A stretch of 13,204 nucleotides of DNA from Micromonosporaceae bacterium (GTDB lineage: Bacteria > Actinomycetota > Actinomycetes > Mycobacteriales > Micromonosporaceae), in NCBI GenBank assembly GCA_019689695.1, contig JADGHA010000068.1, forward strand, positions 1 to 13,204, in the 5' to 3' direction. Of the stretch, positions 6,128 to 13,178 are shown one piece after another (within the stretch, counting starts at the first letter, position 1; each line of letters starts with the position of its first letter). The position numbers were made by a program, and so were the translations under genes. Below the pieces are notes generated by a model, which had not been told where the DNA came from, made no database searches, and was given only the letters and a program-made list of their open reading frames with translations.

Positions 6128-9100
6128 GTGACCAGTCGGCTGCTGCGGGCGAGCCTCGGCTCGCCGGGCTACGACGACATGCGCGCGACCCTGCGCGCGG
6201 CGGGCACGACCACGGTGGCCGGCGACGTCCGCGCCGCGGCGCTGCCCCTGTTCCGGGGTGACCCGCTCCGGCAGGCGGTCCGGGTCACCGGGGCGCCTGT
6301 CGGTGCCACGGTTTCGCTGGTCGACGGCGGCACGGTCATCGACCGGGCCGGGGGGCCCCCGCCCCCCCCCCCCGGCCGGCCCGCCGCCGGCGTGGCGGCC
6401 GGACCGGCCGGCGACGGAGCCGGCCCGACCGCCACCGACCTGTGGCTGCCCGAGGTGGACGGGCCCCGCAGGATCACCGTCTGCGTCGACGGCGTCGGCT
6501 CGGCCGACATCGTGGTGACTCCACAGCGCAAGTGGACTATCCACCTGGTGCACCACTCGCACCTGGACATCGGCTACACAGACCGGCAGGGCGTGGTGCT
6601 GCGCAACCACCTGGAGTACCTGGACAGCGCGCTTGACCTCGCCGACGCCACGGACGGATGGCCGGACGAGGCGCGCTTCCGGTGGACCGTCGAGTCCGCG
6701 CTGCCGGTGCGACGGTGGCTGGACTCGCGCGACGCCGCCGCGGTGGACCGGTTCGTCGCGCTGGCACGGGCCGGCCGCATCGAGGTCACCGCGATGCCGT
6801 TCCAGCTGCACACCGAGGCGTGCTCGGTGGAGGAGCTGCACCGCATGCTGCGGTTCACCGACGACATCCGCGAGCGGTTGGGCATCCCGATCACCTCGGC
6901 GATGCACACCGACGTGCCCGGCGCGGTCGTCGGGTTCGTCGACGCGCTCGCCGCGGCCGGCGTGCGGTACCTGTCCGCCGCGCACAACTGGGCCGGCCGC
7001 TCGGTGCCGTTCCGCACCGGCGGGCAGGACCTCGGCCGGCCGTTCTGGTGGCGGTCGCCGGCCGGCAACCGGCTACTTGTCTGGTTCACCGACACGGCGC
7101 ACGGCATGGCGTACATGGAGGGCAACGTCGTCGGGCTCGCGGAGGGCTTCGCCGCCGCCCAGGCCCTGCTGCCGGGATACCTGTGGTCACTGGCGAACCG
7201 GCCGGTCCCGTACGGCAGGGAGGCTTTCGGGTGGAGCGGCCTGGACGGGGTGCCCTTGCACAAGCCGCCGTACCCGTACGACGTGCTGCACCTGCGGGTA
7301 CAGGGCGGCAACGCGGACAACGCAGGCCCGTCGATCGTGCCGGCGTCCGTGGTGCGGGAATGGAACGCCACGTACGCCTGGCCGAAGCTGCGCATGTCCA
7401 CCAACACCGCCTTCTTCCGCGAGGTCGAGCAGCGGCTCGGCGACCGGCTGGCCGAGCACAGTGGAGACTGGACCGACTGGTGGGCCGACGGGCTCGGGTC
7501 GGGGGCCCGCCCGCTGGGGTACGCCCGACGTGCCCAGCACGCCGTCCGGCACGCCGAGACGCTGCACGCGGTCGCCGGCGTCGACGCCACCGCCCAGGTG
7601 GACGCGGTCTACGACAAGCTGGGCCTGTTCGACGAGCACACCTGGGGCGCGGCGAACCCGTGGCACGACCACGAGGACGGGTTCGACTCGGGCGGCCTGC
7701 AGTGGGCGCGCAAGTGCGAGATGGCGTACTCCGGTGCCGACGACGCCGAGGACCTGCGGCAGGCCGGCCTGCACCGGCTCGGCGCCCGGCACGCCTCCGC
7801 CGAAGGCGCGCTCGCCTCGTACCTGGTCGCCAACCTCGGCCCGGCGGACCGCACCGACGTCGCCGAGGTGTTCCTGCCAGCCAGCGTCGTCCCGCCCGAC
7901 GTCCCGGTGGCCATTGTGGACTCCCGCAGCGGGTCGGTGGTGCCGCACCACACGGAGCAGGTCCGGCGGGAGGAGTGGCCGACCCGGCCGGCCGGACGGC
8001 GGCTGACCTTCGTGCTGGCCGACGTACCGGCGGTCGGGCACGCCCGCGTCGACGTGGTCGCCGGGACCGGCACCGAGGCCGGCGCGGGCGCCGCAGCCAG
8101 CGGTGGCGCCGGGGCCGCCGTCGTCGAGGAGCTGGACGGCTGGCAGATCGAGAATGAGTACTACCGGGTGAGCGTCGACCCGCGGGACGGCACCCTGGCG
8201 TCCGTCTTCGACAAGCGGGCCGGGCGGGAGCTGGTCAACGCCGCCGCCTACGCGCGCATGAACCAGTACGTGCACGACCGCTACTCGACGGTCCCGCACG
8301 TCAACCACCTTTCCGGCCACATCGAGGCGCATGACAACCTCGCGCTGCTCGCCGGGCGGTCGATCGGCCGCCGCCCCTCCCTGGTGCGGGCGACCCGCAC
8401 CGCGATCGGGGAGACGCTGGAGATCGAGCTGGACGCCGAGGGCACACGCTGGCTGCGCACCACTGTCACGCTCACCGCCGGCGTACCCCGGGTGGACATC
8501 ACCAACCGGCTGTGCAAGGAGGGCGCACCCGCAAAGGAGAGCGTCTTCTTCGCCTTCCCGTTCGCCCTGCCCGCGCCGGTGGCCTGGGAGCTGACCGGCG
8601 GCGTCGGCGGCCACGAGGTGCCCGCCGTGCCCGGCGCGGCGCGCCACCTTGCCCCGATCCGGCACTGGGTCGCCTTCGACGACGGCGAGGTGAGCGTGGC
8701 CTGGGCCACGCTGCAGGCGCCGCTTGTCATGTTCGGCGATATATACCTGCCGTACGCGCCGTTCCCGCCGACGCTGTCACCGCAGCCCGCCGAACCCGGC
8801 ACCGTCTACTCCTGGGCGATGAACAACATCTGGGACACCAACTTCCCGGCCCAGCAGCAGGGCGAGACCACCTTCCGGTACGCGATCGGCTCCGGGCCCG
8901 CCGGACAGCCGCGGGTCACCGGGCTCGCCGTGGCGGCAGGGCTGACCGACCCGTTCCTCGCGGCGCCGCTGACCGGCCGCGGCCCGGTCGCGCCGGCGGC
9001 GGATCGCTATGCCTGGGTCGACCACCCGCTCGTGCGGGTGGCCGGCATCGCCCCGTCCCGGCGGGGCCACGACCTCGTGGTGTATCTGGCCTCGGCCGCG

Positions 9101-9268
9101 CCTGGGCCAGTGCAGGCCTCGCTGCGGGTGCCCGGGATGCGCGCGGCGCACGCCGGCACCAGCCTCGAGCGCGACCTGGCACCACTGCCCACCTCGGACG
9201 GTGCGGCCGCGGTCACCGTGCCGGCCGGCGGTTTCATCGCCGTCGCGGTCGACCGTGCCCGCGCGTGA
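6128..9268 (+). CDS. Glycoside hydrolase family 38-type alpha-mannosidase
   Basis: This 1046-residue protein shows the GH38 active-site framework: HSHLDIGYT with putative zinc ligands H145 and D147, HTDVPG with the likely nucleophile D262, and DEHTWGA with H504 as the probable fourth zinc ligand. FRWTVESALPVRRWL at about 184-198 and GRIEVTAMPFQLHTE at 216-230 are also typical. An N-terminal beta-rich domain (about 45-135) precedes the catalytic barrel, and the C-terminal GH38 beta-sandwich region starts near 665 (IENEYYRVSVDPRDGTLASV). There is no signal peptide, so it should act in the cytoplasm on imported oligosaccharides or glycosides, releasing mannose or a related sugar. Two low-complexity linkers are present: a Pro/Gly/Ala tract at 75-102, encoded around a 12-C run, and a Gly/Ala tract at about 643-665. 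The family is clear; the exact substrate and linkage are not. Confidence 0.9.
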   Translation: MTSRLLRASLGSPGYDDMRATLRAAGTTTVAGDVRAAALPLFRGDPLRQAVRVTGAPVGATVSLVDGGTVIDRAGGPPPPPPGRPAAGVAAGPAGDGAGPTATDLWLPEVDGPRRITVCVDGVGSADIVVTPQRKWTIHLVHHSHLDIGYTDRQGVVLRNHLEYLDSALDLADATDGWPDEARFRWTVESALPVRRWLDSRDAAAVDRFVALARAGRIEVTAMPFQLHTEACSVEELHRMLRFTDDIRERLGIPITSAMHTDVPGAVVGFVDALAAAGVRYLSAAHNWAGRSVPFRTGGQDLGRPFWWRSPAGNRLLVWFTDTAHGMAYMEGNVVGLAEGFAAAQALLPGYLWSLANRPVPYGREAFGWSGLDGVPLHKPPYPYDVLHLRVQGGNADNAGPSIVPASVVREWNATYAWPKLRMSTNTAFFREVEQRLGDRLAEHSGDWTDWWADGLGSGARPLGYARRAQHAVRHAETLHAVAGVDATAQVDAVYDKLGLFDEHTWGAANPWHDHEDGFDSGGLQWARKCEMAYSGADDAEDLRQAGLHRLGARHASAEGALASYLVANLGPADRTDVAEVFLPASVVPPDVPVAIVDSRSGSVVPHHTEQVRREEWPTRPAGRRLTFVLADVPAVGHARVDVVAGTGTEAGAGAAASGGAGAAVVEELDGWQIENEYYRVSVDPRDGTLASVFDKRAGRELVNAAAYARMNQYVHDRYSTVPHVNHLSGHIEAHDNLALLAGRSIGRRPSLVRATRTAIGETLEIELDAEGTRWLRTTVTLTAGVPRVDITNRLCKEGAPAKESVFFAFPFALPAPVAWELTGGVGGHEVPAVPGAARHLAPIRHWVAFDDGEVSVAWATLQAPLVMFGDIYLPYAPFPPTLSPQPAEPGTVYSWAMNNIWDTNFPAQQQGETTFRYAIGSGPAGQPRVTGLAVAAGLTDPFLAAPLTGRGPVAPAADRYAWVDHPLVRVAGIAPSRRGHDLVVYLASAAPGPVQASLRVPGMRAAHAGTSLERDLAPLPTSDGAAAVTVPAGGFIAVAVDRARA
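6350..6373 (+). repeat. G6-C5-G-C12 homopolymer tract in the mannosidase linker
   Basis: Six G (6350-6355), five C (6356-6360), one G and twelve C (6362-6373) encode GGPPPPPP in a flexible linker. The frame stays open on both sides. Such runs slip during replication and are also prone to sequencing error, so the proline count may vary. Confidence 0.9.
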
Positions 9269-9292
9269 CGTCCGTACCCGCAGCTTCCGGAC

Positions 9293-9297
9293 AGGAG
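9293..9297 (+). promoter_or_regulatory. Ribosome-binding site of the propeller gene
   Basis: AGGAG lies 4 bases before the ATG at 9302 in the 33-base gap after the mannosidase stop. The short gap and absence of a hairpin suggest the gene belongs to the same transcript. Confidence 0.55.
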
Positions 9298-9301
9298 AAC
9301 C

Positions 9302-10396
9302 ATGAAACGTCGTACCCTCCTCGGCGGCGCCGCGGGCGCGGCAGCCCTGACCGTGCTGTCCGCCCGCCCGGTGGCCGCCGCGTCCCCCGGCACGCCGTCT
9401 GCCACACCCGATGCCGCGCTCAACACCCTGTTCACCACGTACGGCAACTCCGGTGTCGGCTGGACCGGAGCCGACAGCACGTACTCCACGCCGCTGCCGG
9501 GCGGCCGTCGGCTGTGGATGTTCTCGGACACCTTCCTCGGCCCGGTGAACCCCGACCTCAGCCGGCCCGCCGACACCCCGTTCCTGCGCAACTCCATGAT
9601 CGTGCAGGACGGTGCCAGGCTGGAGACCGTGCACGGTGGCACCGCCGCCGAACCGGCGACACTGCTGGCCCCGGCGAGCGGGGACAACTGGTACTGGATC
9701 GGCGCCGGCATCGCGATCGGCGGTGTGCTGAACCAGACCGTCATCGAATTCGGCCGTACCGGGCCCGGGCCCTGGGACTTCGCCTGGCTGGCCACCCACC
9801 TGGCGCGGATGCCCGTCGGCCGGCTCAACCACGTCATCGACATCACGCCGTTGCCGTCCGGCGCCGGCGTCACCTGGGCGGCGTGGCTCCAGCCGGTGGG
9901 CAGGTACCTCTACGTGTACGGCGTCGAGGACCTCGGCGTCAGCAAGTACCTGCGCGTGGCCCGCGTCGCCGGCCGTGACCTGCGGGGGCGGTGGGAGTAC
10001 TGGACCGGCACCGGATGGTCCACAGTCGAGTCCGACTCGGCGCGGGTGTTGGAGGGCGTCGGCAACGAGCACAGCGTGACTCCGTGGCGTGGGCGGTGGC
10101 TGCTGGTCACCCAGGACACGACCGAGCTGTTCAGCGCGAAGATCGTGGCGTACGTCGGCGACAGCCCGACCGGCCCGTTCACCGGAAAGACCCTTCTCTA
10201 CACCACGCCGGAGACCGGCGCGCTGGGCGTCTACGGCAACCCCAACGTGTACACGTACAACGCGCACGTGCATCCGGAGCTGAGCACCGACCGGCGGCTT
10301 CTGGTCTCGTACAACGTGAACAGCCTCGACAGCGACGACCTGTACAAGGACGTGACGATCTACCGCCCTCGCTTCGTCGACGTAACCCTCGCCTGA
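9302..10396 (+). CDS. Tat-exported beta-propeller-like protein (DUF4185/DUF5005-like)
   Basis: The 364-residue product starts MKRRTLLGGAAGAAALTVLS and continues to PVAAA, a twin-arginine-type signal peptide with likely cleavage near residue 27. The mature part has blade-like repeats rich in Trp and Tyr: GRRLWMFSDTFLG, NWYWIGAGIAIGG, GRYLYVYGVEDLG, WRGRWLLVTQDT, ending YNAHVHPEL, RLLVSYNVNSLD and YRPRFVDV. These match the pattern of five-bladed propeller proteins of the DUF4185/DUF5005 type, whose fold resembles GH43-type glycosidases; the assignment is from memory of motifs, not a search. As the last gene of the locus and the only one exported as a soluble protein, it may bind or cleave the extracellular glycan that feeds the importer. 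No catalytic residues can be assigned with confidence. Confidence 0.75.
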   Translation: MKRRTLLGGAAGAAALTVLSARPVAAASPGTPSATPDAALNTLFTTYGNSGVGWTGADSTYSTPLPGGRRLWMFSDTFLGPVNPDLSRPADTPFLRNSMIVQDGARLETVHGGTAAEPATLLAPASGDNWYWIGAGIAIGGVLNQTVIEFGRTGPGPWDFAWLATHLARMPVGRLNHVIDITPLPSGAGVTWAAWLQPVGRYLYVYGVEDLGVSKYLRVARVAGRDLRGRWEYWTGTGWSTVESDSARVLEGVGNEHSVTPWRGRWLLVTQDTTELFSAKIVAYVGDSPTGPFTGKTLLYTTPETGALGVYGNPNVYTYNAHVHPELSTDRRLLVSYNVNSLDSDDLYKDVTIYRPRFVDVTLA

Positions 10397-10403
10397 GCTG
10401 AGA

Positions 10404-10438
10404 CCCGGCGGCGCGCACCGGGCCGGTGCCAGGCCGGG
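10404..10438 (+). terminator. Candidate terminator after the transporter/mannosidase operon
   Basis: A two-tier stem starts 7 bases after the propeller stop codon: CCCGGC (10404-10409) pairs with GCCGGG (10433-10438), and inside it GCACCG (10415-10420) pairs with CGGTGC (10424-10429) around GGC. There is no T-run, as is common for actinobacterial terminators. The position supports it; function is not proven. Confidence 0.4.
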
Positions 10439-10500
10439 ACCTGACCATCCAGGCGTTCAGGCTTTGGACAGGTTCCGGCCGACCGTTGTGGGACGGAGAC

Positions 10501-10866
10501 ATGACGGATCCGAACGGGGGGCCCGGTGCGCCCGCCGCCCCGGCGATCGTGACACCGGACACGCAGCAGGCAATGTGGTTTCTCGGTGCGTTGGTGCGTG
10601 TCCGCGCCCCGGGTGCCGCGACCGCGGGGCGGCTCGCCGTCCTCGAGCACGAGGCGGAGCGGGGTACCGCACACCCGTGCACCGGCACGACGCCGCCGAT
10701 GAGACGTTCTTCGTGCTCGACGGCGAGCTTCGGGTGGAGGTCGGCGGCGAGTCGTACACCGCTGGCGCCGGTGCCGTCGCTTCCTGCCCCGCGGGCTGCC
10801 GCATGCCCTGGTCGTGACCAGCCCGCACGCGCGGTACCTGTACTCGGGCCGCCGCCGGCACTGTGA
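10501..10866 (+). pseudogene. Cupin-domain protein, broken by two apparent single-base losses
   Basis: Three frames in order give one cupin. The first (from ATG 10501, preceded by GGACGGAG) reads MWFLGALVRV to RLAVLEHEAERGT. The second, from about 10668, reads TPVHRHDAADETFFVLDGEL to GGESYTAGAGAVA, which is cupin motif 1. The third, from 10781, reads FLPRGLPHALVVTSPHARYL, which is cupin motif 2. Each step is the same direction of shift, consistent with one missing base near 10665-10675 and one missing T near 10780. The metal-site histidines are present but in different frames. The C-terminal end after ARYL is not recognisable. Either the gene is decaying or the assembly carries errors in GC-rich DNA. 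Proteins of this type resemble quercetin-dioxygenase-like cupins; function is unknown. It is convergent with the following minus-strand genes. Confidence 0.7.
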
Positions 10867-10888
10867 ACCGATGCCGCTCAGGCGGCCC
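10846..10888. terminator. Candidate bidirectional terminator between convergent genes
   Basis: GGGCCGCC (10846-10853) is perfectly complementary to GGCGGCCC (10881-10888), with an inner CGGCA/TGCCG pair (10856-10860 and 10872-10876) around an 11-base loop. It sits between the cupin remnant and the convergent small protein gene and covers the stop codon of the latter. It lacks a T-run on either side. Confidence 0.4.
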
Positions 10889-11072
10889 GTGCCGCGCCGG
10901 CCAGGCGGTGCCTGTGCAGCGCCTCACGCAGTTCCGGGTCGCCCATGACCAGGTAGACCAGGCCGCAGTCCTGCGGACCGGTCACGCTCACCTGGCACAG
11001 CGTGCATGGTTCGCCCGGTCGCAGCGGGCACATCGCCACCGGCTCGCGTCGCCGGCCGGTCCTGACTTCCAT
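10878..11072 (-). CDS. Small four-cysteine conserved actinobacterial protein
   Basis: From the ATG at 11072 the product has 64 residues. Cys15, Cys23, Cys26 and Cys36 form a C-x7-C-x2-C-x9-C pattern in CPLRPGEPCTLC and GPQDCGLVYLVMGDPELRE, suggesting a bound metal ion, probably zinc or iron. I recognise CPLRPGEPCTLC...GPQDCGLVYLVM...DPELRE as a conserved small actinobacterial family, possibly DUF6767, but cannot confirm the name. A TTG at 11087 would extend it by five residues, but neither start has a strong ribosome-binding site. It lies 49 bases downstream of the stress-protein stop and may be the last gene of the nitroreductase-stress protein operon. Its role is unknown; the setting suggests a link to redox or low-oxygen adaptation. 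Confidence 0.7.
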   Translation of the reverse strand: MEVRTGRRREPVAMCPLRPGEPCTLCQVSVTGPQDCGLVYLVMGDPELREALHRHRLAGAARAA

Positions 11073-11121
11073 CGTCGGGATTCCCAACTGGTGCTTGTGG
11101 ACAGAATCCGCCTGGTCGCCT

Positions 11122-12102
11122 TTATTCGACCTGGTGCTGGCGCCGGCCGGTCAGGGCCGCTGGACCACCAGCCACAGAGTCGTTCGTCCCGATCCTGCCT
11201 GGCCGGCTGGCCTGCCGGGCCTGGCCCGCTGGCCTGCCGGGCCTGGCCGGCGGCGCGTCGTGGATGTGCGTGACGGCGACCGGGCCGGTGGCCAGGTCGA
11301 TCACGCCTCGGGTGACCGAGCCGAGCACGGCGCGCGTGATGGCTCCACCCCCGCGGTGGCCGACGCTCAGCAGCGAGGCGCCCGCCGCGGCACGCAACAG
11401 GCCGGCCAGCGGCCGGCCGGTGTAGACGGCGCGCTTGACCGCCACCGTGCGGTACTCGCGCGCCAACGGTTCCACCTCGGTGGCGAGCATCGTGAGCACG
11501 GCAGGCTCGGCGGGGAGATAGGTCTGCAGCAGCTGGTCGTCGACCCAGAAGTCGTCCACCGCCTGCGGGGCGACGTGGACGGCCGCGAGCGGCCGGCCGT
11601 GCGCTGCCGCGAACGCGAAACCGAACGCCAGTGCGCCCCGGCCTGCCGCGCTGCCGTCGACACCGACGACCACGTGCCCGGCGAACGGGCCGCGCCACGG
11701 GCTGCTGTCCGGCCGCACGACGATGACCGGACAGCGGGCCCGGGTGGCCACCCGGCGGGTGGTGCGGCCACCGGCGGCGACCACCACCAGGTCGGCGCGC
11801 GCACTGGCGGAGACCAGCGCGGCGTCGGCGTGCCCGGTGTGGACGGTCAGGATGACGCGGTCGCCGCCCAGCCGGGCCCGGGCGGCGGCGACCGCCCGGG
11901 CCAGCGGCGGGTCGGCGAGCTCGAGCAGACCCACCGGCACCGGTGCCGTGCGGCGCGCCAGCGGAGAGTCGGGCGGGCAGACGTGGCAGATCTCCAGCCG
12001 GCCTTCGCTGCTCGCCGCCTCCTCCACCGCCCAGGCCAGGGCCGGCCAGCCGGCTCCGCCGCCGGCACCGGTGACGATGGTTGGCCGGTACACGCGGCTC
12101 AC
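11122..12102 (-). CDS. Tandem-domain universal stress protein (UspA family)
   Basis: The 326-residue product contains two Usp folds. Domain 1 (about 5-131) ends ADLVVVAAGGRTTRRVATRA then CPVIVVRP and lacks the usual glycine-rich ATP motif. Domain 2 (about 142-281) begins HVVVGVDGSAAGRGAL and carries GHRGGGAITRAVLGS at 248-262, a G-x2-G-x9-GS ATP-binding motif. Tandem Usp proteins with one intact site are common in actinobacterial dormancy regulons. The GTG start overlaps the TGA of the nitroreductase-like gene by 4 bases, so the two are probably translated together. The last ~44 residues (from APPARPGRPAGQ) are low-complexity, beyond the normal domain end, and encoded over a 22-bp tandem repeat; they may be a recent extension. 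The role is stress or hypoxia adaptation in the cytoplasm; the direct target is unknown. Confidence 0.9.
   Translation of the reverse strand: MSRVYRPTIVTGAGGGAGWPALAWAVEEAASSEGRLEICHVCPPDSPLARRTAPVPVGLLELADPPLARAVAAARARLGGDRVILTVHTGHADAALVSASARADLVVVAAGGRTTRRVATRARCPVIVVRPDSSPWRGPFAGHVVVGVDGSAAGRGALAFGFAFAAAHGRPLAAVHVAPQAVDDFWVDDQLLQTYLPAEPAVLTMLATEVEPLAREYRTVAVKRAVYTGRPLAGLLRAAAGASLLSVGHRGGGAITRAVLGSVTRGVIDLATGPVAVTHIHDAPPARPGRPAGQARQASRPGRIGTNDSVAGGPAALTGRRQHQVE
11206..11248. repeat. Two copies of a 21-base unit, period 22
   Basis: The 21-base unit at 11206-11226 recurs exactly at 11228-11248, with one C between. It lies in the 3' end of the stress-protein gene. The period is not a multiple of three, so gain or loss of a copy changes the reading frame of the C-terminal tail. 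Confidence 0.85.
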
Positions 12103-13088
12103 CCCTTCTCGTGGTCGATGGCGGCACTGGCCGGGCGGCGCGGGGTGGCCGGCTGGTCGGCCGCGCGCAGCGGCGGGACGCCGACGCGCACGCCGGCGTA
12201 GGGATGGCCGGAACCGGACAGCATCTGGCGGAGCGCCTCGCGGCTGGCCGGCACCTCGACGACGTCGGTCATCGGCGCGGCGGCCAGGCCGTGCGCGGCG
12301 GCGGTCAGCAGCACGGCCGAGAGCGCCTCTCCTGCCCGCAGCCAGCTGCCCCGGTCGTCACAGTCGCCGAAGAGGATGGTGTAGACCGTGGCGCGGTCCT
12401 GGCCGGAGCCGGCGGCCACGCCGGCGTGCGGGTCGATGGAGAGCTCCCGCACCGGCACCCGGCGCGGCGCCGGCCGAACGGCGTTGGCCGGCGGCACCCC
12501 GTCGCCGCTCCACCGCGGGCGGTTCGTCCAGCGGATCAGCGTGCTTCGGTACTCCGGGTCGGCCAGCTGCACGCTGGCCGCCCGGGTAGCGGCACGGGCC
12601 AGCACCGGCAGCTCCCGCTCGCGCACCACGTGCAGGTGGACCCCTTCCGTCTCGGCCGCGGCGCGCAGCCGGGCGACCAGGTCGGCGGGAACGGGTGTGT
12701 CCGCGAACGCGCGCCGGTCGGTGCGCCGGGTGGTGATGGCGTGGGCCAGGTCGACCTCGCCGGCGGAGGGGCGGTGCGGGCCGGCGAGCCAAATGCGGGC
12801 CAGCAGGTCGGGCTGTCCGGGCTCGGGCCACCGGCAGATATGGACGTCGTGGCCGGCGGCGGCGAGGGCGATCCGGGCGTGGTGCAGCGCGGCGCCGCAG
12901 CTCATCGTGATGAGCCGGTCCTCCGGGTCCACCGCGCCCAGGTGCCGGTCGCGGTCGGCGTGCAGCTCCAGGCTGCTGGTGCGGACCAGCCAGCGCCAGG
13001 GCTGGGTGTTGAACGCCGACGGCGCGCGCAGGGCGAGCTGGGCGGCTGCGGTGAGTACCTCCATGCGCCAACGGTCCCGCGAAAGCAC
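12099..13088 (-). CDS. Acg-family FMN-binding nitroreductase-like protein
   Basis: This 329-residue protein matches the Acg family: APSAFNTQPWRW at 22-33, RLITMSCGAALHHARIAL at 58-75, TRRTDRRAF at 120-128, and a C-terminal core WLRAGEALSAVLLTAAAHGL followed by PMTDVVEVP. Acg (Rv2032) of Mycobacterium tuberculosis is a DosR-regulated, FMN-binding protein of unusual nitroreductase fold that may sequester flavin rather than reduce nitro compounds. The GTG at 13088 was chosen because the frame is open from there; an ATG at 13064 (MEVLTAAAQLALRAPS) is an equally plausible start and closer to the first conserved segment. It is the first gene of an apparent operon with the stress protein, and a DosR-like box lies upstream. 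Confidence 0.88.
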   Translation of the reverse strand: MLSRDRWRMEVLTAAAQLALRAPSAFNTQPWRWLVRTSSLELHADRDRHLGAVDPEDRLITMSCGAALHHARIALAAAGHDVHICRWPEPGQPDLLARIWLAGPHRPSAGEVDLAHAITTRRTDRRAFADTPVPADLVARLRAAAETEGVHLHVVRERELPVLARAATRAASVQLADPEYRSTLIRWTNRPRWSGDGVPPANAVRPAPRRVPVRELSIDPHAGVAAGSGQDRATVYTILFGDCDDRGSWLRAGEALSAVLLTAAAHGLAAAPMTDVVEVPASREALRQMLSGSGHPYAGVRVGVPPLRAADQPATPRRPASAAIDHEKG

Positions 13089-13111
13089 GCAGGTCAGGCA
13101 GGGTCGGAGGT

Positions 13112-13151
13112 CCCGCCCGGCGGGCGGGCCGGCCCGTCGTGCCGGGCCGGC
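13112..13151 (-). other. Adjoining GC hairpins in the nitroreductase leader
   Basis: CCCGCCC (13112-13118) pairs with GGGCGGG (13122-13128) around GGC, and GCCGGCCCG (13128-13136) pairs perfectly with CGGGCCGGC (13143-13151) around six bases. Both lie between the DosR-like box and the start codon, so they could fold in the mRNA leader. Base composition alone could produce such stems. Confidence 0.35.
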
Positions 13152-13160
13152 TCAACCGGG

Positions 13161-13178
13161 TTCGGGACCTTCGGCCTG
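13161..13178 (-). promoter_or_regulatory. DosR/DevR-like box upstream of the nitroreductase-stress protein operon
   Basis: TTCGGGACCTTCGGCCTG resembles the DosR/DevR/OsdR site (TTSGGGACTWWAGTCCC and its GC-rich actinobacterial form GGGACCnnnGGCC). The left half is a full match and the right half is imperfect. It is 73 bp upstream of the GTG of the Acg-family gene, a member of the DosR regulon in mycobacteria. It suggests induction by low oxygen or redox stress. Confidence 0.5.

Noticed and set aside
6350..6373. Frameshift in the mannosidase at the poly-C tract
   Set aside because: The N-terminal beta domain before the run and the GH38 catalytic motifs after it are in the same open frame, so no frameshift is needed with the sequence as given.
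5216..6985. 589-residue minus-strand open frame opposite the second permease and mannosidase
   Set aside because: Composition is Asp/His/Arg/Gln-rich without domain motifs, typical of the antisense frame of GC-rich genes; both genes on the plus strand are well supported.
7187..8665. 492-residue minus-strand open frame inside the mannosidase
   Set aside because: It lies wholly opposite a continuous GH38 catalytic region and shows no recognisable motifs; it is explained by codon bias.
10436..10450. Possible DosR-like site GGGACCTGACCATCC before the cupin remnant
   Set aside because: Only the GGGACC half matches; the right half does not fit, and the bases overlap the candidate terminator stem.
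11002..12201. 399-residue plus-strand open frame opposite the stress-protein gene
   Set aside because: The minus-strand frame has two Usp domains with an ATP motif; the plus-strand frame has no motif and no ribosome-binding site.
13061..13080. Possible second DosR-like half site near the nitroreductase start
   Set aside because: On the minus strand GGGACCGTTGGCGC matches one half only and lies within or at the start of the coding region, too close to be a normal activator site.
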